Assembly (NCBI GenBank): GCA_027316975.1
Contig: DAHVFL010000126.1
Coordinates: forward strand, 1 to 10,750
DNA from: Chloroflexota bacterium
GTDB taxonomy: Bacteria; Chloroflexota; Ktedonobacteria; Ktedonobacterales; Ktedonobacteraceae
DNA length: 10,750 nt
Direction of reading: 5' to 3'
Shown: one piece after another, positions 1-7,668 of the stretch
How positions within the stretch are numbered: the first letter of the stretch is position 1
Layout: each line of letters starts with the position of its first letter
Position numbers and translations under genes: made by a program
Notes under the pieces: generated by a model
Seen by the model: only the letters and a program-made list of their open reading frames with translations
Told to the model about the DNA's origin: nothing
Databases searched by the model: none

Positions 1-321
1 GTTTACTGGTATATTCTGCAAGGTGGGCGATTGCCGCGGTTTGAGAGAAGGCGCCGGGGCGAAGCCTGACAACAGGACAACAGTAAGACTGTACAAAACT
101 GTAATACGGATGAGTATGAAAATACCCAGATTCACCTTGTGAAGTGACGATGGTGTTGAAATTGCTGGCATGGTATCCTTTTCTCCGCCGACCGGATCGT
201 TGCAGATCATGGCGTTCAGGTCTGCTCAGGTGGAACAATATGCATAACATTGACATATAGCTATACAAAGCAGTCTAGCAGGCAAAAGTGGAGAGCCAGT
301 TGCGAAGACATGAACGGTTGG

Positions 322-349
322 TTGAGAAACAAGCAAGCGTTGTTATGAT
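322..349 (+). promoter_or_regulatory. Sigma-70-type promoter of the EPS operon
   Basis: TTGAGA at 322-327 (5 of 6 to TTGACA) lies 16 bp before TATGAT at 344-349 (5 of 6 to TATAAT). A TG at 341-342 makes it an extended -10 element. Transcription should start near 356, leaving a leader of about 90 nt before the kinase ATG at 448. It is the best promoter match I see before the first operon gene. Confidence 0.6.
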
Positions 350-361
350 TTGATAACAACG
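338..361. promoter_or_regulatory. Operator-like perfect inverted repeat over the -10 element
   Basis: CGTTGTTAT at 338-346 and ATAACAACG at 353-361 are exact reverse complements separated by GATTTG. The palindrome covers the -10 hexamer and the expected start site, where a dimeric repressor would block polymerase. The TTG...CAA edges and AT-rich core recall MarR-like operators, but I cannot name the regulator. Alternatively it is a weak terminator hairpin for upstream transcription, since a run of six T starts 5 nt after it (367-372). Confidence 0.5.
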
Positions 362-447
362 TGGCATTTTTTATTCCGAGTAAAATGTATCGAGAGACCT
401 GTGTGTCTGAGGAAGATGTGGATGTAGAGAGGAATTTTTAAAGAACG

Positions 448-2175
448 ATGATTGACCACTATTGGAAGATATTGCTAAAACGATGGAAGCTGATCGTTAT
501 CTGCTTTATAGCAACAGGGCTGGCTGTATTCGTCGTCAGCACGCTTATGACTCCGTTGTATCAATCGACGGCCCTGGTTCAGGTTGCTGTTAGTTCAAAC
601 AGCGGTCAAGCTGACATCAATGGTTTACTGGCGAGCGACCAGCTTGTGCAGACGGAGGCGCAACTGGCTGTGAGCGATCCGGTGCTGCGCGAGGTTGCTT
701 CACACTATCCAGGGCTTTCGGTGGACCAATTGGCGAAAAATACGAGCACTTTGGTCAAAGCCAATACCCAGTTGTTTCAAATCGATGTGCTTGATGCGAG
801 TCCGATGAGGGCGGCGGCTCTTGCCAACGATATTGCCAGCACATTGATTAAGCAGCAAACCCAGGCTTCCCAGCAGCAAAATACCCAGTCGCAGCAACAA
901 ATTCAGCAGGACCTCAATCAAACAGAACTGCAAATCGTGAGTGTATCCGGTCAGATAGCTGCGCTGAAGGCAAAGAATGGCAACGGAGCGCAGATCAGTA
1001 CCCTGCAAGTGAAGTTGAGTAGTTTACAGCAACATTATACCCAGTGGCAGTCGCTTTTAGCCCAGCTTGAGCTGACACAGGCTCAGGGTGGCAGTTTTCT
1101 GTTCATTGCCCAGAAAGCGCAACTGGCTTTCAACCCCGCGCGCCCAAATGTGCGCGTCAATACGGTTATCGGGTTTGTAATCGGTTTGCTCGACGGATTC
1201 TTTCTGGTGATAGTGCTTGAGCAATTGGACACGCGGGTCCGCTCAGTTGAAGAGCTAGCTAAACTGGTGGAATGGCCGGTGCTGGCGACAGTCTTTCGAC
1301 CGGACACCAACAAAGATAAACAAGAGGATCTGGTGAATCCGCCATCGCACAGTCCGAACGTTGAAGCCTATCGTATTCTGCGCACGAATCTGGGATTTGC
1401 GCTGCTGGATAAGCCAGTGCATACCATTATGGTAACGAGCGCCGTGCCGGCTGAGGGAAAAAGCACCACTGCGGCCAACCTGGCGATATTTATGGCCAAG
1501 GCGGGCAAGAGAACGCTGCTCATTGACGCGGATATGCGGAGACCGACCATTGCAGAAATATTGCATCTTCCCAAGGATAGATTGGGCCTGAGTAATGCCA
1601 TTGTGGCGTGCGCTCAATCGCTATCGGCTGCTTCGGGGTCTATGTGGAAGCCGAGTACGCCTTTCCCTGTTGGCGACTTTTCTCTCAATGCGTATACACA
1701 TGCCGTTAATGTTCCCAATTTGAAGGTGATGCCCGCGGGTCCGCTGCCTCCGAATCCGCCAGACTTGCTTGATTCGAGGGCGATGGAAAGCTTCCAGGTC
1801 TCTCTTGCAAGCAGTGGAGCCGAGGTAATTATATTCGATGCGCCACCGCTTTTAGGTCTGTCCGACGCGAACATTCTTGCCTCCAAGGTTGATGGTGTCC
1901 TTGTGGTCATCAATATAGAGCGAGCGAATAAGAAGCAAATTGAACAAATGAAGGCTCATTTCACGCAATCGGGAACGCGGGTACTGGGCTGTATTGTGAA
2001 TAAGCAGCACAGGAATCGCAAAGATTCGTCCTACTATTCCTACTATTACTATCGCTCTGACGGTGAGAGCAAGAGTACCCATCACTCCAAAACTCCGGTG
2101 ACGGTAGGGGTAGGGGCGGCGGTAGGAGCCAATGGCTCTGCCAGAGCCGGCAAGCCGGTAGTAGTACCGGAATAG
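448..2175 (+). CDS. Polysaccharide co-polymerase / tyrosine autokinase fusion (Wzz-BY-kinase)
   Basis: Inner-membrane protein expected to control chain length and export of an extracellular polysaccharide. The Wzz-type part has a membrane segment at residues 15-35, a Gln-rich coiled stretch at about 134-210, a Pro motif (P230, P233) and a second membrane segment at 237-257. The cytoplasmic BY-kinase domain follows. Walker A is AEGKSTT (335-341, K338), Walker A' is LLIDADMRRP (357-366) and Walker B is VIIFDAPP (460-467). A tyrosine cluster, YYSYYYY (529-535), is the expected autophosphorylation tail. Adaptor and kinase are fused in one chain, as in Wzc. The segment between Walker A' and the LPPNPPDLL motif seems about 25 residues longer than usual. 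ATG 448 is the first possible start, because an in-frame TAA lies at 439-441. The ribosome site (GAGAGGA, 427-433) is rather distant. It is the first gene of the operon. Confidence 0.93.
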   Translation: MIDHYWKILLKRWKLIVICFIATGLAVFVVSTLMTPLYQSTALVQVAVSSNSGQADINGLLASDQLVQTEAQLAVSDPVLREVASHYPGLSVDQLAKNTSTLVKANTQLFQIDVLDASPMRAAALANDIASTLIKQQTQASQQQNTQSQQQIQQDLNQTELQIVSVSGQIAALKAKNGNGAQISTLQVKLSSLQQHYTQWQSLLAQLELTQAQGGSFLFIAQKAQLAFNPARPNVRVNTVIGFVIGLLDGFFLVIVLEQLDTRVRSVEELAKLVEWPVLATVFRPDTNKDKQEDLVNPPSHSPNVEAYRILRTNLGFALLDKPVHTIMVTSAVPAEGKSTTAANLAIFMAKAGKRTLLIDADMRRPTIAEILHLPKDRLGLSNAIVACAQSLSAASGSMWKPSTPFPVGDFSLNAYTHAVNVPNLKVMPAGPLPPNPPDLLDSRAMESFQVSLASSGAEVIIFDAPPLLGLSDANILASKVDGVLVVINIERANKKQIEQMKAHFTQSGTRVLGCIVNKQHRNRKDSSYYSYYYYRSDGESKSTHHSKTPVTVGVGAAVGANGSARAGKPVVVPE

Positions 2176-2189
2176 GAGGCTCGCAATTC

Positions 2190-3428
2190 ATGCGTATTTT
2201 ATTCGTCACTCCATATGTGCCGTCACGTATTCGCGTGCGGCCATTCAATCTGATCAAATTGCTCTCAAAAACGCACGAAATTGCTCTTGTGTCACTGGCT
2301 GTAGATGACTACGAGCGAGCGTTGGTCGGGGATATAGAGCAGTACTGTGTTTCGGTTGACCTGGTAGAGCTGCCCAAATGGCAGGCGTATGCCCGTTGCC
2401 TGATGGCACTGCCGACAGCTATGCCACTGCGCGTAGCGTACTATCGTTCACCCGCGTTTGCGCGACGCATCAAAGAGGTGATCTCCAGGCAGAAGATAGA
2501 TGCGGTACACGGGGAATTGATCAAGGTTGTCCCCGCCTTACAAAGCGCGCTTGAAGACGAAAATATGCCGGTACTCTTTGACTCGGTCGATTGCATTTCG
2601 TGGTATCTACGGCAAACACTGGACATGGCGCGCAGCCCGTTGAAGAAGGCCTTTATCTACAGCGAACTTCAAAAGATGCGGCGGTATGAGCAAACGGCGC
2701 TGGCCGGTTTTGATCAGTTGATTATTTCAAGCGCCTATGACCGGGACCGTCTGGGAGAACTGGTTGATTCACCACGCACCATCGAAGTTGTGAGCAATGG
2801 TGTGGATACCGACTTTTTTATGGCGCAATCGGATGCGCGCCTGGCTGATTCGCTGGTCTTTTGCGCGAAATTGGACTATTTTCCTAACGCGCAGGCCATA
2901 CTGCATTTTTGCGAAAACATCTTACCTCTGATATGGCAGAAATGCCCTCAGGCACGCTTGACAATCGTGGGGAATAACCCGCCGAAAGCGGTGCGCGCAT
3001 TGGCGGCGGACGAACGTATTACGGTGACGGGCTATGTGCCGGATATACGTCCGTACCTGGCTACGGCAACGGTGGCGCTTGCTCCACTGCTAGTAGCCGC
3101 CGGCACGCAGTTCAAAGTGTTAGAAGCTCTGTCGATGGGCGCGCCGGTGGTCACGACTCCCCGGTGCGCTCGCGCGCTGGGCGCTGATGATGGGGTGCAT
3201 TTGCTGGTAGCCGGGGAACCTCAGGCGTTTGCGGAGGCGGTTGTGAGACTGCTACACGATGCAGAGTATGCCGGTCAACTGGGTAGAGCTGGTCGGCAGT
3301 TTGTGATTGAACGCTATAGTTGGGCAGGGGCAACCGGGAACCTTAGAAGACTCTATGGTGAGATTGCGCGCGCGCCGGTGCGGCAGGAAGCCCTGGCTCT
3401 CGTGGCTGGTATGGAAACAAACGTTTAA
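2190..3428 (+). CDS. GT4-family glycosyltransferase, EPS sugar transferase
   Basis: A 412-residue cytoplasmic GT-B enzyme that probably adds a sugar from a nucleotide donor to the lipid-linked EPS repeat unit. The N-terminal acceptor domain opens with RILFVTPYVPSRIRVRPF. The linker reads VSNGVDTDFF (201-210). The C-terminal donor domain has LTIVG (257-261), TGYVPDIRPYL (280-290) and KVLEALSMGAPVV (309-321). E312 matches the second, donor-binding Glu of the EX7E motif. The first Glu is Ala (A304), a pattern I associate with the sugar transferases tied to PEP-CTERM/EpsH systems, so it is probably a family trait and not decay. There is no signal peptide. The start is well supported: AGGAGG at 2174-2179 overlaps the kinase stop and lies 10 bp before ATG. 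Donor and acceptor sugars cannot be read from sequence. Confidence 0.9.
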   Translation: MRILFVTPYVPSRIRVRPFNLIKLLSKTHEIALVSLAVDDYERALVGDIEQYCVSVDLVELPKWQAYARCLMALPTAMPLRVAYYRSPAFARRIKEVISRQKIDAVHGELIKVVPALQSALEDENMPVLFDSVDCISWYLRQTLDMARSPLKKAFIYSELQKMRRYEQTALAGFDQLIISSAYDRDRLGELVDSPRTIEVVSNGVDTDFFMAQSDARLADSLVFCAKLDYFPNAQAILHFCENILPLIWQKCPQARLTIVGNNPPKAVRALAADERITVTGYVPDIRPYLATATVALAPLLVAAGTQFKVLEALSMGAPVVTTPRCARALGADDGVHLLVAGEPQAFAEAVVRLLHDAEYAGQLGRAGRQFVIERYSWAGATGNLRRLYGEIARAPVRQEALALVAGMETNV

Positions 3429-3478
3429 GAGGAGCATACGTCGTAATAATCTCCAAATCATGAAGAAGGTTGTAACGG

Positions 3479-5479
3479 ATGATTTCCCAAAAGCGGCTCG
3501 TTGAGCTGAAGACCAGCGTTCTCTCCAAACAGGACAGGCGATCCTGGCGGAAAAAAAACCGCAAGGCTTTGCTTATCGCCGGGCTGTGTTTGCTTGTCTT
3601 CAGTATTATATCAGGTGTGATTGGATATCCGGCGCTTACTGGCCGGTATCGTGAGGATATGACGCAGGCGCAAACGGGGGCGCAAAAACTGAAGGAGGGC
3701 ATTGCACTGCTGCGGACGCTTCCAGCGCGTCCTTTTGATACACGGGCGGTGAGTACGGCTCAACGAGATTTTGGAGATGCGTTTACCATCTTTTCGCGTT
3801 TGAGTGACGATTTGAACCGTGTCCCGGATGTGCTTACTCTGGCTCCAGGAGTAGGGGCGCGCTTGAGCGCTGCAAAACATCTCCTGCCGTTAGCGCTGGA
3901 CGCGGCTCAGGCTGGTCTTGCCGGGTGTATGGTGATAAGTAGTCTTGCCGGGCGATTGCAAAATCCCTTGAACAAGAACGCGGGGTTGAGCATGTCGGGT
4001 ATGGCAGGGCTGGGCCGCAATCTTCAGGTTATCAAGACGGCGTTGAACGAGGCGATTGGACAGTTGAGTCAGGTACAGCCCGCAGATCTGCAACTTGAAC
4101 CGGGCCTGGGCAAGATGATCGGTGAGTTTCGCGCCTATATTCCCCTCATCCAGCAAGGGATCGGTCAGGTAACGTCGTTATTGACCGTGATGCCAGAATT
4201 GCTTGGCATAGGAACACCGGCGAACTACTTAATCGAGATTCTGGACTCGACTGAATTGAGGCCAGGCGGCGGGTTCATTGGCAATTATGGGATCGTCACA
4301 CTTGCGGGAGGGCAGATAACATCGGTTAAAGTGACAGATACCTATCTGCTTGACTACACCTATGATCGCACACACTTTATTCGTCGTCCCTATGGCTGGT
4401 TCACCCTGGCCTATAAATCTGGATGGGGGTTGCGCGATTCTAATCTTGATGCAGACTTCCCAACTTCGGCGCGCAACGGCGAGATGCTTTATAAGCAGGA
4501 AGGAGGAACATTTCCACTATCAGGAGTGATTGCCATTACGCCCGCACTGATCGAGCAGATTCTTACCCTCACCGGCCCGGTCGCCGTGCCGGAATACCAC
4601 GAGAAGGTGACGGCGCAAAATCTCGTCGATCGAATTCATTATTACCAGTCGATTGAAGCGTCTCAGGGCGATGCGGTTCCCTCAGCCGATGGGAATTCGT
4701 CGGTTCGTAAACATTTCACTGCGTTATTGGGCCAGTATGTGCTCGCGCGTGTTCGTAATCTCCCTGTTTCACTGCTCCCTAAACTGGTTGGAATACTGAT
4801 AAACTCTCTGTATACCAAAGATGTGCAGCTCTATTTCAACGCCGTTCCGGCGGAAAAAGTCCTGCAATCATATGCCGTTGACGACGCGGTGACGAAGCTT
4901 GCGGGCGATGGCATTTTTGTAGTGGATGCGAATCTTGCGCAAGATAAAGCGAACAGGTTTCTCTTCACAACGGTGAACGACCAGGTGACTATCAACCCGC
5001 AGGGTACTGCCTTTCATCGAACCGTGATTAGCTTTAGCTGGACCAAAGCCGGATTGACGGAGCAAGACTTTCTTGGAACGACTCGCTATAAGTCGTATGT
5101 GAGAGTGTATGTACCGGCGGGAGGCGTTTTATATACGCGTAGTGGATGGAATGGACCATATGACAGAGGCATTGCTTCCGGGCGCGCATTTTGGGGAGGA
5201 TACTTCTTACTTAATTATCCACTTACTGGTTCAATTACGTTGACCTGGAGTGACACGGGAAGCGTGCTGAAAGATGGGCGTGGCTGGCATTATGTCTACT
5301 CAATGCAACGCCAGGCGGGCGCGCTGGAGGCGATGAACCTGCAGGTGACGCTCCCATCGTGCGCTGCGATTTATTCTGCATCTGCCGGGGTAACGGTGGA
5401 TAGCAAACGCCAGGCGCACATAACGCAGGTGTTGAGCCGGGATACGAATGTGAATATCGACTACACGTGCCCGGTATAG
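3479..5479 (+). CDS. DUF4012 membrane-anchored extracytoplasmic protein
   Basis: A 666-residue protein with a basic N-terminus (RRSWRKKNRK) and one membrane segment at 30-49, so most of the chain lies outside the cytoplasm. Residues about 55-240 are mainly helical. The DUF4012 signature follows: ILDSTELRPGGGFIGNYG (about 254-271), then a beta-rich stretch, RDSNLDADFPTSAR (319-332), and a GVIAITPALIEQILTLTGPV segment. The last 170 residues look like a beta-sandwich. DUF4012 has no firm function that I know of. Its pattern recalls LytR-CpsA-Psr ligases, which attach glycopolymers to the cell wall, but this is inference. Its place between glycosyltransferase and phosphatase supports an EPS assembly or attachment role. 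ATG 3479 is the first start after an in-frame TAA (3473-3475), with GAAGAAGG at 3462-3469 as ribosome site. It lies 50 bp after the previous gene. Confidence 0.88.
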   Translation: MISQKRLVELKTSVLSKQDRRSWRKKNRKALLIAGLCLLVFSIISGVIGYPALTGRYREDMTQAQTGAQKLKEGIALLRTLPARPFDTRAVSTAQRDFGDAFTIFSRLSDDLNRVPDVLTLAPGVGARLSAAKHLLPLALDAAQAGLAGCMVISSLAGRLQNPLNKNAGLSMSGMAGLGRNLQVIKTALNEAIGQLSQVQPADLQLEPGLGKMIGEFRAYIPLIQQGIGQVTSLLTVMPELLGIGTPANYLIEILDSTELRPGGGFIGNYGIVTLAGGQITSVKVTDTYLLDYTYDRTHFIRRPYGWFTLAYKSGWGLRDSNLDADFPTSARNGEMLYKQEGGTFPLSGVIAITPALIEQILTLTGPVAVPEYHEKVTAQNLVDRIHYYQSIEASQGDAVPSADGNSSVRKHFTALLGQYVLARVRNLPVSLLPKLVGILINSLYTKDVQLYFNAVPAEKVLQSYAVDDAVTKLAGDGIFVVDANLAQDKANRFLFTTVNDQVTINPQGTAFHRTVISFSWTKAGLTEQDFLGTTRYKSYVRVYVPAGGVLYTRSGWNGPYDRGIASGRAFWGGYFLLNYPLTGSITLTWSDTGSVLKDGRGWHYVYSMQRQAGALEAMNLQVTLPSCAAIYSASAGVTVDSKRQAHITQVLSRDTNVNIDYTCPV

Positions 5480-5522
5480 GCGAGCGAGTACAGAGACATG
5501 AGATGGAGACGAGGACAATAGC

Positions 5523-6269
5523 ATGATAGATATTCATCTGCATATTTTACCCGGTGTTGATGATGGGCCGGCAAGTCTGAGTGATGCGCTAGTGTTGGCG
5601 CGCTCCCTTGTCCAGGAAGGCGTGCAGATGGCAGTTGCGACTCCCCATTATAACGATGAGTACCCGCAGCGTCCTGCCCGCGAGATATTCGAGCGCGTTC
5701 AGGACCTGCAACGAGAACTGGATCGATGCGCTATTCCCCTGCGCCTGCTGGCCGGGCACGAGGCCCTGATTCAACCTGGCCTGGCTGAAGATATTTCAAG
5801 CGGACGCCTTGCTACGCTCAACGGGAGTCGTTATCTCCTGTTTGAATTGTGGAATTCAAGCTGGCTGCCGGAAACCGAACAGGTGATTTTTCAACTACGC
5901 GCGCTTGGTGTAGTGCCGGTACTGGCTCACCCGGAACGCTACCATGTCATTCAACAGGATAGCAATCGGTTGAAGGCGTTGCTTGAACAGGGCGTACTGG
6001 CGCAGTTGACCGCCGGGAGCCTGGTTGGAATGCAGGGTAATACGGTGCGTAAGTGCGCCGAAACGCTCTTAAAACGGGGACTTATCCATTGTATTGCTTC
6101 GGACGCGCATGGGCCGGGCAGGCGACCGCCGGCTATCACGCAGGGAATGCAGGTAGCCGAGCGCATCCTGGGCCGGCTTCAGGCCGCGCACATGATAGAA
6201 ATGCATCCGGCGGCCATAGTTCAGAATCAGGAACTCAGTGTTTTTACTACAACTACACCTCACAGGTAG
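5523..6269 (+). CDS. PHP-type protein tyrosine phosphatase (CpsB/CapC/YwqE family)
   Basis: A 248-residue cytoplasmic, metal-dependent phosphatase expected to remove phosphate from the tyrosine tail of the kinase encoded first in the operon. The PHP-domain metal ligands all appear in order: H5 and H7 (DIHLHILPGVDDG), H42 (ATPHY), E80 (GHE), E108 (LLFELW), H136 (LAHPERY), and D194 and H196 (SDAHG). Their numbering is close to that of the pneumococcal CpsB enzymes, and the length is normal for the family. GAGGA at 5511-5515 lies 7 bp before the ATG, and the gap to the DUF4012 gene is 43 bp, so the genes should be cotranscribed. The last five codons lie in a long palindrome, so the C-terminal TTTTPHR tail may be shaped by that repeat. 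Confidence 0.92.
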   Translation: MIDIHLHILPGVDDGPASLSDALVLARSLVQEGVQMAVATPHYNDEYPQRPAREIFERVQDLQRELDRCAIPLRLLAGHEALIQPGLAEDISSGRLATLNGSRYLLFELWNSSWLPETEQVIFQLRALGVVPVLAHPERYHVIQQDSNRLKALLEQGVLAQLTAGSLVGMQGNTVRKCAETLLKRGLIHCIASDAHGPGRRPPAITQGMQVAERILGRLQAAHMIEMHPAAIVQNQELSVFTTTTPHR

Positions 6270-6292
6270 AAGCGGAAACCTGTGAGGTGTAG
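6253..6292. terminator. 15-bp hairpin between convergent genes
   Basis: CTACACCTCACAGGT (6253-6267) and its exact reverse complement (6278-6292) enclose a 10-nt loop. The stem contains the first base of the phosphatase TAG stop and lies 11 bp from the stop of the opposing gene, so it could end transcription from both sides. Neither strand has a clear T-run after the stem, so it is not a textbook intrinsic terminator. It may instead be an mRNA-end stabiliser or a REP-like palindrome. Confidence 0.55.
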
Positions 6293-6303
6293 ATATGCGC
6301 GGC

Positions 6304-7488
6304 TTAAATCAGCCTGTAGAACCAGCCTTCCTGTAACGCGCATCCTTTATACAGGGATGATAGTAACGTCACCTGGTCAATCACGGTTATGCTTCCACGC
6401 GGGCAGGAAAGGGTGAGTGAACGGCTGCCCATGCGCAGGTCCTGGCGCAGGGGTTTGGCGCGGCCGTTCATGTCCTGCAAGCCGATGGGCCAGTATATCC
6501 CCTGTGAGAGGAAATCACTGGCGCTGAAGAAGAAGAATGGCACGCGGAAAGTGATGGCGGTCTTCGCGTCAACGATCACTGTCATGATGTGCGCGATAGC
6601 TATTTTTGCTTGAGAGTTAATATTGTTATCACAGCCTCTAAAACAGCCCGTGTCCTCAACAACCCACAAATGCTGACCCAGCTCGTTGCTATTCAATTTC
6701 ACTCCAAACTGGCTGGCCCAGAAACCGAAGAGGCCAGAGAGGTTATTGACGGCAATACTGGGGAATCCATCGTGCCAGCTATTGATGAGGCCCAGAATTT
6801 GGGAGCGCCATTGCCACTGCGAGCGGCTGTTTTTATGCACCTGGGCATTCATGGCGTATTGCATCGTATTCAGGTAACTCACCTGTCCCATGAGAATAGT
6901 ACGGTCGTAAGGGTAGACGTGCGGATCAAGCGAGCCGAGTATGACGGTGATCGAGGAGTTGACAGCGCGCATGGCGTTCTGGCAGAGATCAAAGAATCTG
7001 GCGAATTTGTCGGGTGGGACATAGTTGTTATATTTGCCGTATTTCATTTGCTCGTTGCCACACTGCACAGCATCGGGTCTGGCCTGCGCTGCATCGTTGA
7101 GCCAGGTGGTATTGAAAAGTTGTGAAGGCGCCGGCTGGCAATAGATCAACAATACACTGATGCCCTGACTATGAAGTTTCGTAATGGTGTTCTGCAAAGC
7201 TGCGCCGCTTTGATTGCCTACGCCACAGGTAGGATAGCCCAGCTTCACCCAGGATATGCCCGCCAATGGCGTTGTCCCATTCAGCGCAACCCCCATGACG
7301 GTTGCGGGGTCCAGCTGTTTCGGAACCGTCTTAAAAGGAGACGCCTTGATGGGCGGTATCTTGATGTAAGCTGCTCCCGCCTGCTGCCCCGTTGAAACCA
7401 ACGTTGACAGGATTACCGCGCTTAATGCGCCGCCCAGCAACACAGCACGCAACAGGGCAAATCGCGTTCGGTATGAACTATTCAACAA
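6304..7488 (-). CDS. Secreted protein resembling a clan GH-A glycoside hydrolase
   Basis: A 394-residue protein with a signal sequence: RTRF, a hydrophobic core at about 11-32, then QQAGAA-Y with likely cleavage near residue 40. The body reads like a TIM barrel. Predicted strands include GISWVKLGY (77-85), ISVLLIYCQP (110-119), ITVILGSLDP (180-189), HLWVVEDTG (273-281) and TAITFRVPFFFF (310-321). N145-E146 fits the Asn-Glu acid/base pair at strand 4 of clan GH-A. E278 fits the strand-7 nucleophile. DKFARFFDLCQNAMRAVNSSI matches the helix that often precedes strand 5. Eight cysteines remain after the signal, suiting an exported protein. I cannot name a family; GH5- or GH39-like is a guess. It starts with TTG (7488), with AAGGA at 7496-7500 on the coding strand; TTG 7485 is an alternative. 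It converges on the EPS operon and may trim that polymer. Confidence 0.68.
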   Translation of the reverse strand: MLNSSYRTRFALLRAVLLGGALSAVILSTLVSTGQQAGAAYIKIPPIKASPFKTVPKQLDPATVMGVALNGTTPLAGISWVKLGYPTCGVGNQSGAALQNTITKLHSQGISVLLIYCQPAPSQLFNTTWLNDAAQARPDAVQCGNEQMKYGKYNNYVPPDKFARFFDLCQNAMRAVNSSITVILGSLDPHVYPYDRTILMGQVSYLNTMQYAMNAQVHKNSRSQWQWRSQILGLINSWHDGFPSIAVNNLSGLFGFWASQFGVKLNSNELGQHLWVVEDTGCFRGCDNNINSQAKIAIAHIMTVIVDAKTAITFRVPFFFFSASDFLSQGIYWPIGLQDMNGRAKPLRQDLRMGSRSLTLSCPRGSITVIDQVTLLSSLYKGCALQEGWFYRLI

Positions 7489-7503
7489 ACTCTTGTCCTT
7501 CCC

Positions 7504-7546
7504 GCCAGGCGATGCGCAAACATGTGATGTATCGCGTTTGCCTGGC
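7504..7546 (-). promoter_or_regulatory. Leader hairpin just before the ribosome site of the hydrolase-like gene
   Basis: GCCAGG (7504-7509) pairs with CCTGGC (7541-7546), and CAAAC (7517-7521) with GTTTG (7536-7540), leaving a 7-nt bulge on one side and a 14-nt loop. In the mRNA this structure ends 3 nt before the AAGGA ribosome site, so it could affect translation or mRNA stability. It matches no riboswitch I recognise. A TTGACG sequence just upstream is a possible -35 element, but no good -10 follows. Confidence 0.3.
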
Positions 7547-7668
7547 TCGTCAATTCTGATATGAGGATGTGAAACATAGTCACTCTGCTATCAGAAATCG
7601 GCGCGCGGAAGAAGATCACTATAGGTAAATATGGCTATGCGAGAGGGGATTACTTTCTTATTTTTGCA

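Larger units (their letters stand above)
1..447. other. Non-coding region upstream of the EPS operon
   Basis: No convincing reading frame is visible on either strand in this 447-bp stretch. It ends in the promoter, operator-like palindrome and leader of the tyrosine-kinase gene. The leader runs from about 356 to 447, roughly 90 nt, and I recognise no riboswitch in it. Positions 1-250 could be the 3' flank of a gene outside the window. I see nothing definable there beyond small chance inverted repeats such as TTCAC-CTT-GTGAA near 131-143. Confidence 0.6.

Noticed and set aside
250..278. Perfect TTGACA at 250-255 as promoter of the EPS operon
   Set aside because: No acceptable -10 lies 15-18 bp downstream; TATACA is only 6 bp away. 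The promoter at 322-349 is far better.
3429..3504. GAGGAG after the glycosyltransferase stop and a 15-codon frame from ATG 3460
   Set aside because: The Shine-Dalgarno-like sequence has no start codon at a workable distance, and the short frame has no ribosome site of its own. The GAAGAAGG at 3462-3469 serves the DUF4012 start.
6589..7125. 178-codon + strand reading frame
   Set aside because: It lies wholly antisense to the signal-peptide-bearing hydrolase-like gene, starts without a ribosome site and has no recognisable domain.
7554..7596. TTCTGATA/TATCAGAA inverted repeat upstream of the hydrolase-like gene
   Set aside because: The 8-bp arms are separated by 27 nt with no promoter element nearby, so chance is likely.
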